A stretch of 64,000 bases of DNA from Dyadobacter diqingensis (GTDB lineage Bacteria > Bacteroidota > Bacteroidia > Cytophagales > Spirosomataceae), in NCBI RefSeq assembly GCF_024220585.1, contig NZ_JAMXKF010000001.1, positions 682,001 to 746,000 on the forward strand, given 5' to 3'. Position numbers and translations under genes: made by a program. Under the pieces are notes generated by a model. It was not told the DNA's origin. It searched no databases and saw nothing but the letters and a program-made list of their open reading frames with translations. How positions within the stretch are numbered: the stretch's first letter is position 1; each line of letters starts with the position of its first letter. Positions 54,046 through 61,687 of this stretch are shown here, piece by piece.

Positions 54046-55305
54046 ATGTTTAGTACGTATATAGAAAAACAGACCAAAGCCATGACACGGCATATTGAAA
54101 TGCTTGACGCCCTATTTAAACATGCTACCGAAGGAATTGTTGTGGTGAATAAAGAAGGGGTCATCGTAATGTTGAATCCCAAGGCACTTGAACTTTTTGG
54201 TTATGAAGAGGGTGAATTAGTAAACCAGAATATTGAAACACTGATTCCCAGAAGATTAAGCAAAAGACACACCCATCACCGCGATACCTATTTAGAATCA
54301 CCGCATGCCCGTGGAATGGGAAGTTCTCTGGAATTATTTGCCCGTCGTAAAGACGACAGCGAGTTTCCGGTGGAGGTTAGTTTAAGCCCTTTTAAAACCA
54401 GTGAAGGCCAGTTTGTAGTAAGTTTCGTGATTGATATTACGGAAAGAAAAAAACAGGAAAGCATTATCCAGGAGGCAAATCAGGAAATTCAAAAACTGAA
54501 TGCCGAACTCGAAGAACGCGTAAACCAAAGAACAGAAGAATTGGCAAAGGCAATTCATAAAATAGAACAGTCGCAGGAAGAGGTGATGCGTGCTTTGAAA
54601 AAAGAACGGGAATTGAATAACATGAAAAGCCAGTTCGTAACAATCGCTTCTCATGAATTTCGCACACCGCTGGCGACGATCCTTTCTTCGGCTTCGCTGA
54701 TTGGCAGATATGCAAAAAGCGAAGAGGAGGATAAGCGGCAAAAACACGTGCAGCGGATTAAGTCAGCCGTAACCAACCTGACTGAAATTTTGAATGATTT
54801 CATGTCAATCGGGAAACTGGAAGAAGGACGTATTCACAGCGTTTCAGTTTTTACCCAATTGCCTGAATTTTGCAAGGGGCTTATTGAAGAGATCAGGGGC
54901 TTATGCAAAGAAGGGCAGGAAATTTTGTTTTCGCACGAAGGAAATAAGGAAGTCTGGATTGATAAGCAATTGCTTCGGAATGTCATTTTCAACCTGATTT
55001 CCAATGCCATCAAATATTCTGACCCCGGAAAACTCATCAGGCTGAATATCAATGCGAATGGAAAAACGATTTTTATTGAAATTATCGATCAGGGTATTGG
55101 TATTCCGGAAAGTGATCAGGTACACATTTTTGATCGCTTTTTCAGGGCAAACAACGCAGGAAATGCGCAAGGCACCGGCTTGGGCCTGAATATCGTGCAA
55201 AACTATGTGGATCTGATGGGAGGTAAAGTTTCATTTTCAAGTGAAGTAGGCAAAGGAACAACTTTTCATGTTGAACTTCCCGACCACCTGCCCAGCGCAA
55301 TTTAA
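54046..55305 (+). CDS. PAS-domain sensor histidine kinase (soluble)
   Basis: 419 aa, no membrane segment. A FixL-type PAS domain occupies residues about 20-132 (GYEEGELVNQNIETLIP, then DITERKKQ), followed by a coiled coil (134-192), a HisKA domain with His203 (SHEFRTPLATIL) and an ATPase domain with N, G1 (DQGIGIPE) and G2 (GTGLGLNIV) boxes. Where FixL has its heme-ligating His this protein has Asp80 (HHRDTYL), though several His residues are near, so heme sensing is not assured. It precedes the receiver-Crp regulator by 18 bp and follows hemN, which suggests redox or oxygen sensing. Confidence 0.88.
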   Translation: MFSTYIEKQTKAMTRHIEMLDALFKHATEGIVVVNKEGVIVMLNPKALELFGYEEGELVNQNIETLIPRRLSKRHTHHRDTYLESPHARGMGSSLELFARRKDDSEFPVEVSLSPFKTSEGQFVVSFVIDITERKKQESIIQEANQEIQKLNAELEERVNQRTEELAKAIHKIEQSQEEVMRALKKERELNNMKSQFVTIASHEFRTPLATILSSASLIGRYAKSEEEDKRQKHVQRIKSAVTNLTEILNDFMSIGKLEEGRIHSVSVFTQLPEFCKGLIEEIRGLCKEGQEILFSHEGNKEVWIDKQLLRNVIFNLISNAIKYSDPGKLIRLNINANGKTIFIEIIDQGIGIPESDQVHIFDRFFRANNAGNAQGTGLGLNIVQNYVDLMGGKVSFSSEVGKGTTFHVELPDHLPSAI

Positions 55306-55323
55306 TTTACATCAATTTTTGAA

Positions 55324-56388
55324 ATGGAAAATAAGAGAATTCTGTTAATTGAAGATAATCCGGAAATGCGTGAAAACACGGCCGAAATACTGGAACTGGC
55401 CAATTACCACGTTTTGACAGCACAAAATGGAAAAGAAGGCGTACAAGTGGCGCATCACGAAAAACCTGACCTGATCATTTGTGACATCATGATGCCGGAA
55501 CTGGATGGTTATGGTGTGCTTCATTTATTGAGCAAGGATGATCTTACAGCCAATATTCCCTTTGTTTTTCTGACGGCAAAAGCTGAGAAGAGTGACTATC
55601 GTAAAGGCATGACCATGGGCGCGGACGATTATCTCACCAAGCCTTATGACGATGTTGAACTTTTGAATGCCGTTGAAATAAGATTAAGAAAAAGCGAACG
55701 GTTAAAAGGACAGTTTACAAGGACTGCGGAAGGACTCGATGAATTCATTCATGAAGCAAAATCCTTTGATCTGATCACGAAACTGGCCGACGATAAAAAG
55801 ACCAAAACGTTAAGAAAAAAAGAAACCATTTATACCGAAGGCAGTTATCCTTCCAATGTTTTTTTCCTTCAAAAGGGAAAGGTAAAGGCATACAAATCCA
55901 ACGACAACGGTAAGGAATACATTACTGATTTATACAAAGAAGGAGATTTCTTCGGCTACCTTGATTTGCTTCAGGGCGAATCTTATCAGGAGACCACAAT
56001 ATCTCTGGAAAAATCGGAAGTGGCGATGATTCCCAAAGATGACTTTTTCAATCTGCTTCAGGGAAACCGTGAGGTGGCGACCAAGTTCATCAAAATGCTT
56101 TCCAATGAAATTAAGGACCGTGAAGAACGGTTGCTGCAACTGGCCTACAATTCGGTGCGAAAACGCGTCGCGCAAGCACTTGTGATGCTGGTACAACGTT
56201 ATCAGGAAGACAAATCGAAGCCATTCTCGATGGCCATCACGCGCGAAGACATTGCCTCGATGGTGGGCACAGCAACGGAAACGGTGATCCGCACCCTGTC
56301 CGACTTCAAGGAAGAAAAACTTGTCGATATGAAAGGGAGCCTTATAACGGTACTCGATTACGAAAAACTGGCCCGTATGCGAAATTAA
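55324..56388 (+). CDS. Receiver-Crp fusion transcription regulator
   Basis: 354 aa. A receiver domain (residues 1-125; Asp54 in CDIMMPE, Thr at FLTAK, Lys at LTKPY) is fused to a cyclic-nucleotide-type sensor domain (about 145-260; VFFLQKGKVKAYK) and a Crp/Fnr winged helix (DIASMVGTATETVIRTLSDF). The recognition helix has the E..R pair (TETVIR) that reads a TGA half-site. There is no Fnr cysteine cluster, so the signal must come through the upstream kinase. It is a natural candidate for the ATGAC-N4-GTCAT sites near hemN and sufB. Confidence 0.9.
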   Translation: MENKRILLIEDNPEMRENTAEILELANYHVLTAQNGKEGVQVAHHEKPDLIICDIMMPELDGYGVLHLLSKDDLTANIPFVFLTAKAEKSDYRKGMTMGADDYLTKPYDDVELLNAVEIRLRKSERLKGQFTRTAEGLDEFIHEAKSFDLITKLADDKKTKTLRKKETIYTEGSYPSNVFFLQKGKVKAYKSNDNGKEYITDLYKEGDFFGYLDLLQGESYQETTISLEKSEVAMIPKDDFFNLLQGNREVATKFIKMLSNEIKDREERLLQLAYNSVRKRVAQALVMLVQRYQEDKSKPFSMAITREDIASMVGTATETVIRTLSDFKEEKLVDMKGSLITVLDYEKLARMRN

Positions 56389-56389
56389 A

Positions 56390-57025
56390 TCAGGCCATTG
56401 ACGGCACCTTCATCATATTTTTCATTTCTACCAGATTTGTTATCCTTAATTTATCCATTATTCTGGATTTGTACAAGGCAACGGTAGAGGTGTGTACGGA
56501 TAAAATCTCGGCGATCACAGCCGGGGTTTCGTCTTTCACCAGATGAGAAAAAACTTCAAACTCACGCTCTGTCAACGCATCCAGCCGGTCTGTTTTTTTA
56601 CCGTACAAAGCATCTTCCACAATCAATTCCACCATCTCGGGACTGATATACCATTTCCCGGAAACAATCGTACGAATGGCTTTAAGTATTTCGGCAGTTT
56701 CTTCCTGTTTGTAAAAACAATACCCGTTAACGCCGCTGGTTAAGTAGCGTTTGATAAACGTGTATTCCATTACCAGTGAAAATGTTAAAACCGGAAGGTC
56801 TGGTCTGAGATGTTTCAATTTCCCGATCAGGCCAAGCATGTCCGTATCGGGGATCATCAGGTTAAGCAGCAATATATCGTAAGCGCCGTTCACGATTTTT
56901 TTTAATGCCTCATTACCGCTTCTGACATCGTCTATGACGAAATTCGCATAGTTATTCTCTTTGAAAAGCAGGTCAAGATCCGAATGCATACCTGTATCAT
57001 GATTGACCAAAAGTACTCGTTGCAT
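56390..57025 (-). CDS. NarL/LuxR-type regulator with a degenerate receiver
   Basis: 211 aa. The receiver fold is present, but the phosphoacceptor position reads LLLNLMIPD, with Asn55 in place of Asp, and the N-terminal acidic pair is NHD instead of DD. The C-terminal LuxR helix-turn-helix (REFEVFSHLVKDETPAVIAEILSVHTSTV, shortened) is intact. It is probably a phosphorylation-independent pseudo-receiver. It converges with the receiver-Crp gene, the stops being one base apart. No kinase is adjacent on its own strand. Confidence 0.85.
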   Translation of the reverse strand: MQRVLLVNHDTGMHSDLDLLFKENNYANFVIDDVRSGNEALKKIVNGAYDILLLNLMIPDTDMLGLIGKLKHLRPDLPVLTFSLVMEYTFIKRYLTSGVNGYCFYKQEETAEILKAIRTIVSGKWYISPEMVELIVEDALYGKKTDRLDALTEREFEVFSHLVKDETPAVIAEILSVHTSTVALYKSRIMDKLRITNLVEMKNMMKVPSMA

Positions 57026-57187
57026 ACCAATTTACTGTTGAATAAAGGAGGGTGGGTCATATAGTGCAGCCTCTATTCTGAAAAACTTGATCAGATTAGA
57101 CGCCACTCGCAAATATACTTTTCTTTAACTGAATTACAGGTAGTTAAAATTCACCAAAATCGTAGAAATATCACTACAAAACAAATT

Positions 57188-58306
57188 CTATCTGTTTTCT
57201 TTCAAATACCTGACCATCAACCCACCAGTCCTTTCCGACGCTCCCGAACCACCAACCAGTTTATGTAGTACGGCATAATTTTTCAACTGCGCTTCTCTTT
57301 TTGAACCCGTTTTCAGGATAGAACCCAGTTCTTTCACCAGCTCCGTTTCATTCAGTTCATCCTGGATCAGCTCACGCACTACTTCTTTTTCCATGATCAG
57401 GTTCACGAGAGAGATAAAAGGCACACGAATCAGCCTCTTGGCAACGGCGTACGAAAAGCCACTGGTTTTGTAACAAACAACCTCCGGAATATTCAGAAGC
57501 GCCGTTTCCAGGGTAGCGGTACCTGAAGTAACCAGCGCCGCCTCCGAAACGGCGAGCAGATCGTAGGTAGATTCATAAACAACCGAGACATTTTTCAGCG
57601 CCTCGTAATTTGCATAAAGCGAGGAAGGCAGGTTTCTGACACCGGCAATTACGAACTGGTAATCGGGAAAATGCGGCTGAACCGTCAGCATCAGATCCAG
57701 CATATTGATAATTTCCTGACGACGGCTTCCCGGCAACAAGGCAATTACCGGCTGCGCTTCGTTCAGGTTATTTTTCTTCTTAAAATCGGCGTCGGGTTTA
57801 AAGGCTTCAATAGCATCCATCAACGGGTTGCCAACATAATCGACCTGATAATCGAATTTCTTGTAAAAATCGATTTCAAAAGGAAAAATCACAAACATGC
57901 GATCCACATTCTTTTTGATTTTCAGTGCGCGTTTTTGGTTCCACGCCCAAACTTTCGGGGAGATGTAATAAAAAGTTTTAAAACCATGTGCTTTTCCAAA
58001 GGCCGCAATGCGCAGGTTAAATCCCGGGTAGTCGATCAGTACGATCACATCCGGTTTGTAAGCCAGAATGTCTTTTTTACATTTTTTCAAAAATCTGGTA
58101 ATCTTGCGGATATTCATCGCCACTTCCAGGAAACCCATAAACGCGGTGTCCTTGTAATGAGTTACCAAATCAATTCCTTCTTCCTGCATCATATCCCCAC
58201 CCCAGCCACGAAACTGCGCCTCCGGATCATTTGCTTTGATTCCTTTCATCAGGTTGGCACCGTGCAGATCTCCGGAACGTTCGCCGGCAATGAGGTAATA
58301 TTTCAT
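57188..58306 (-). CDS. lpxB: Lipid-A-disaccharide synthase
   Basis: 372 aa. Start MKYYLIAGERSGDLHGANLMKGIK, then DVIVLIDYPGFNLR, KTFYYISPKVWAW and LLPGSRRQEI are the standard LpxB (GT19) motifs. It joins UDP-diacylglucosamine and lipid X to form the tetraacyl disaccharide precursor of lipid A at the inner membrane. The reading frame is complete and of usual length. Upstream of it on the same strand is queD after 90 bp. There is no lipid A operon around it. Confidence 0.95.
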   Translation of the reverse strand: MKYYLIAGERSGDLHGANLMKGIKANDPEAQFRGWGGDMMQEEGIDLVTHYKDTAFMGFLEVAMNIRKITRFLKKCKKDILAYKPDVIVLIDYPGFNLRIAAFGKAHGFKTFYYISPKVWAWNQKRALKIKKNVDRMFVIFPFEIDFYKKFDYQVDYVGNPLMDAIEAFKPDADFKKKNNLNEAQPVIALLPGSRRQEIINMLDLMLTVQPHFPDYQFVIAGVRNLPSSLYANYEALKNVSVVYESTYDLLAVSEAALVTSGTATLETALLNIPEVVCYKTSGFSYAVAKRLIRVPFISLVNLIMEKEVVRELIQDELNETELVKELGSILKTGSKREAQLKNYAVLHKLVGGSGASERTGGLMVRYLKENR

Positions 58307-58396
58307 GCTTGAATTAAAATTGAGCGATAAAAAGTAAATAAAAAAGTGAAAAACGCAGCATTACGACCGACGTTTTCCACCCTTTGTTTTGGAAGT

Positions 58397-58816
58397 TTAC
58401 TCCCCGTAATATTCCACGAAATTCTTCGGAGTCTCAACCAGTTTAATATAATGCAGCTTTGAACCAGGCGCAACTTCCTGAATGGCGGGTGCCAGAATAT
58501 TCCAGATTTCCATCACGAAAATCTCGCAGGAAGCCATTTTTCCCTGCATAAAGTCAACATCCAGGTTCAGGTTTTTATGGTCCACTTTATCGACAACCTT
58601 CTCTTTCACCAAATCACCCAACACTTTAAGGTCGATCACAAAACCGGTATCCGGGTCAGGTTTGCCTTTTACAGTAACTATAAGTTCAAAATTATGTCCA
58701 TGCCAGTTGTTGTTGGCACAGGGGCCAAATACTTCCTGGTTTTTTTCATCAGACCACGCCGGATTGTAAAGCCGGTGGGCTGCATTGAAATGTTCTTTTC
58801 GCGTTACGTAAATCAT
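58397..58816 (-). CDS. queD: 6-carboxytetrahydropterin synthase-like (QueD family)
   Basis: 139 aa. The zinc histidines occur in EHFNAAHRLYN and NNWHGHNFEL, and the catalytic Cys in FGPCANN. The C-terminal residues (HYIKLVETPKNFVEYYGE) carry the conserved Glu of the PTPS/QueD family. It probably forms 6-carboxy-5,6,7,8-tetrahydropterin in queuosine synthesis; a PTPS-type reaction is the alternative. Other queuosine genes are not in the window. A TAATTTTG box lies about 30 bp upstream. Confidence 0.85.
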   Translation of the reverse strand: MIYVTRKEHFNAAHRLYNPAWSDEKNQEVFGPCANNNWHGHNFELIVTVKGKPDPDTGFVIDLKVLGDLVKEKVVDKVDHKNLNLDVDFMQGKMASCEIFVMEIWNILAPAIQEVAPGSKLHYIKLVETPKNFVEYYGE

Positions 58817-58845
58817 AAATTTTTCCTTCCCTATGTAATAATGTT

Positions 58846-58853
58846 ACAAAATT
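58846..58853 (-). promoter_or_regulatory. -7 box TAATTTTG for queD-lpxB
   Basis: The minus strand reads TAATTTTG, 30 bp before the queD ATG at 58816, giving a leader of about 20 nt. No TTTG -33 is found at the proper distance. Confidence 0.4.
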
Positions 58854-59004
58854 ACATCTTGTATCGGTAGTTTTGTAAGATTATAAGCAGTAAACTAAAA
58901 AAAATCCAATTTAACGGGAAATTCATGAGTAGATTGACAAAAAGAATTACTCTTATCTGGCATTCTTTTTACAGTTTAACCTCATTAAACAAATAATCTC
59001 TCCT

Positions 59005-59970
59005 ATGATTATAGTAACAGGTGCAGCCGGATTTATTGGTAGCGGGCTGATTAGCATGCTTAACCAGGAAGGCTTTAGTAACATTATTGCCGTTGATGAT
59101 TTTTCAAAAATCGAGAAGGCAGAAAATCTGGAAGGAAAAACAATTAAGGAACGCGTTGAGCGCAGTTCTTTATCTGAGTGGTTGGACGAGAACAATCAGG
59201 ATGTTGAATTTATTTTCCACATCGGTGCAAGAACTGATACCACCGAGTTCGACAAAAACATATTTGACGAGCTCAATCTGAATTATTCCAAAACGATCTG
59301 GGAAAAATGTGTTGCCTATCAGATTCCATTGGTGTACGCTTCCTCAGCGGCTACTTATGGTTTGGGTGAACTGGGGTATGACGATAACGAATCGTTAATT
59401 CCTCAGCTAAAACCGCTGAACCCTTATGGCGATTCTAAAAATGATTTCGATATCTGGGCGTTGCAGCAGGAGAAAAAACCTTTCTTCTGGGCAGGTTTGA
59501 AATTCTTTAACGTATACGGGCCTAATGAATATCATAAGGGACGTATGGCTTCGGTGATATTCCACGCTTACAACCAGATAAAGGCAACTGAAAAAATGAA
59601 GCTTTTCCGTTCTCACAATCCGAATTTCAAGGATGGAGAGCAGATGCGCGATTTCATTTACGTAAAAGATCTGATCGAAGTTTGCCTGTTCTTTATGCAT
59701 CACCGTAAAGATTCGGGAATTTATAACCTCGGAAGCGGAAAGGCCCGTACTTTCAAAGACCTGGTGACGAACACGTTCCTTGCGATGGACAAAACACCGG
59801 ATATCAGCTTTATCGATACCCCGGAGGACATTCGTGATAAATATCAGTATTTTACTCAGGCCAATATGAGTAAATTGCGGTCAATTGGCTTCACCAGGCC
59901 ATTCCACACCCTTGAAGAAGGTATCAGCGAATACGTGAAGGATTACCTTTCCTCAGGTGCTTATCTTTAA
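59005..59970 (+). CDS. hldD: ADP-glyceromanno-heptose 6-epimerase
   Basis: 321 aa, short-chain dehydrogenase fold. The NADP site is VTGAAGFIGSGL, and the catalytic Tyr-x3-Lys is NPYGDSKNDFD. FNVYGPNEYHKGRMASV is the HldD/RfaD signature. It converts ADP-D-glycero-D-manno-heptose to the L-glycero form for lipopolysaccharide core or glycoprotein synthesis. The neighbouring lpxB is on the opposite strand. Length is normal for the family. Confidence 0.9.
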   Translation: MIIVTGAAGFIGSGLISMLNQEGFSNIIAVDDFSKIEKAENLEGKTIKERVERSSLSEWLDENNQDVEFIFHIGARTDTTEFDKNIFDELNLNYSKTIWEKCVAYQIPLVYASSAATYGLGELGYDDNESLIPQLKPLNPYGDSKNDFDIWALQQEKKPFFWAGLKFFNVYGPNEYHKGRMASVIFHAYNQIKATEKMKLFRSHNPNFKDGEQMRDFIYVKDLIEVCLFFMHHRKDSGIYNLGSGKARTFKDLVTNTFLAMDKTPDISFIDTPEDIRDKYQYFTQANMSKLRSIGFTRPFHTLEEGISEYVKDYLSSGAYL

Positions 59971-60004
59971 GAATTAAAAGGTTCAATAACCTTATTAACG
60001 ACAC

Positions 60005-60052
60005 AAGTTATGACTCCGGTCATAACTTTGTCTATTATTTTGTGTAATTTTG
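60005..60052 (+). promoter_or_regulatory. sufB promoter: palindrome AAGTTATGAC-N4-GTCATAACTT and -7 box TAATTTTG
   Basis: AAGTTATGAC (60005-60014) and GTCATAACTT (60019-60028) form a perfect 10-bp inverted repeat with a TCCG centre. TAATTTTG lies at 60045-60052, its last base 35.5 bp from the palindrome centre. The core ATGAC-N4-GTCAT and the spacing match the hemN site, pointing to one shared activator. Confidence 0.75.
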
Positions 60053-60128
60053 AGCCTATATATAAACTCAATGTCATTTCTATGTGTTAGCAATATAACG
60101 ACAACCATAGCGTGATATAAAAAAGACT

Positions 60129-61580
60129 ATGAGCAAAGAAGAAGAATTGTTGGAGGAAATCACCAGTTCGGAATACAAATACGGATTTGTAACTGATATT
60201 GAGGCAGACGAGGCTCCTATGGGCTTGGATGAAAGCACTATACGGTTTATTTCCGCTAAGAAAAATGAACCTGAATGGATGCTGGAGTGGCGTTTGAAAG
60301 CGTTTAACATGTGGCTGAAAATGCCTGAACCAAAATGGCCAAACGTTCATTATCCAAAAATTGATTTTCAGGCTATTAAATATTATTCAGCACCAAAGAA
60401 GAAAAAGGTTGTTGAAAGCCTGGACGATATAGATCCTGAACTACGTGATACTTTCCAGCGTTTGGGAATTTCACTTACTGAGCAAAAAAGACTTTCAGGT
60501 GTACCTATTGCAGTTGACGCCGTAATGGACTCGGAATCGGTTTTCACGACTTTTAAAGAATCTCTGAGAGAAAAAGGAATTATTTTCTGCTCGATCAGTG
60601 AGGCAATACGTGAGCATCCGGATCTTGTCAAGAAATATCTTGGCTCGGTTGTACCGCCAAAAGATAATTTCTACTCAGCCCTGAATTCGGCTGTGTTCTC
60701 TGACGGATCTTTCGTTTACATTCCAAAAGGTGTTAAATGTCCGATGGAGCTTTCTACGTACTTCCGTATCAACGCGGCGGGTACCGGTCAGTTTGAACGT
60801 ACATTGATCATTGCAGACGACGACAGTCATGTAAGTTATCTGGAAGGATGTACTGCACCGATGCGTGATGAAAACCAGCTGCACGCCGCTGTGGTTGAGA
60901 TTTTCGCACATGAAAATGCGAATGTTAAATATTCAACAGTTCAAAACTGGTATCCTGGGGATAAAGAAGGAAAAGGCGGTATCTACAACTTCGTTACAAA
61001 ACGTGGCTTGTGTGACGGCGCATTCTCTAAAATTTCCTGGACTCAGGTTGAAACGGGTTCAGCGATCACCTGGAAATACCCGTCAGTTATCCTGAAAGGT
61101 GATAACTCGATTGGTGAGTTCTATTCTGTTGCCGTTACCAACAATATGCAGCAGGCCGATACCGGAACAAAAATGATCCATATCGGAAAAAACACCAAGA
61201 GCCGTATCGTATCGAAAGGTATTTCGGCAGGAAAGAGCCAAAACTCTTACCGTGGATTGGTGCAGGTATTTAAGAAAGCAGAAAAAGCTCGTAACTTCTC
61301 TCAGTGTGACTCACTGTTGCTTGGAGACAAATGCGGCGCGCATACATTCCCGTATATCGAAGTTAGCAATCCGTCAGCCACGGTTGAACACGAAGCTACC
61401 ACGTCGAAGATCGGAGAAGACATATTATTCTATTGCAACCAACGCGGAATTCCTACCGAACAGGCGGTGGCTTTGATCGTAAATGGTTATGCAAAAGAAG
61501 TTTTAAATCAGCTTCCTATGGAGTTTGCGGTTGAAGCGCAGAAACTTCTGGAAATCAGTCTGGAAGGAAGTGTAGGATAA
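60129..61580 (+). CDS. sufB: Fe-S cluster assembly scaffold protein SufB
   Basis: 483 aa. The SufB core is clear: [18 protein letters not shown] region, [49 protein letters not shown] and a C-terminal [21 protein letters not shown] (parts shortened). It builds Fe-S clusters with SufC and SufD. Unusually, sufC does not follow; an intrinsic terminator and an unrelated antiporter come next. Its promoter holds the ATGAC-N4-GTCAT palindrome. Confidence 0.95.
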   Translation: MSKEEELLEEITSSEYKYGFVTDIEADEAPMGLDESTIRFISAKKNEPEWMLEWRLKAFNMWLKMPEPKWPNVHYPKIDFQAIKYYSAPKKKKVVESLDDIDPELRDTFQRLGISLTEQKRLSGVPIAVDAVMDSESVFTTFKESLREKGIIFCSISEAIREHPDLVKKYLGSVVPPKDNFYSALNSAVFSDGSFVYIPKGVKCPMELSTYFRINAAGTGQFERTLIIADDDSHVSYLEGCTAPMRDENQLHAAVVEIFAHENANVKYSTVQNWYPGDKEGKGGIYNFVTKRGLCDGAFSKISWTQVETGSAITWKYPSVILKGDNSIGEFYSVAVTNNMQQADTGTKMIHIGKNTKSRIVSKGISAGKSQNSYRGLVQVFKKAEKARNFSQCDSLLLGDKCGAHTFPYIEVSNPSATVEHEATTSKIGEDILFYCNQRGIPTEQAVALIVNGYAKEVLNQLPMEFAVEAQKLLEISLEGSVG

Positions 61581-61612
61581 GCTGTTTACATTTCATTATT
61601 TCAAGTAATGCC

Positions 61613-61642
61613 AAAAAGCCTTTGAATCATCAAAGGCTTTTT
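61613..61642 (+). terminator. Intrinsic terminator after sufB
   Basis: AAAAAGCCTTTG (61613-61624) pairs with CAAAGGCTTTTT (61631-61642), 12 bp, 6-nt loop, and T residues follow. It separates sufB from the antiporter gene and overlaps the region where a longer antiporter frame would begin. Confidence 0.92.
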
Positions 61643-61687
61643 GTATTTTATTGGTATTATTATATTTTCAGTAAATACCAATCCATA

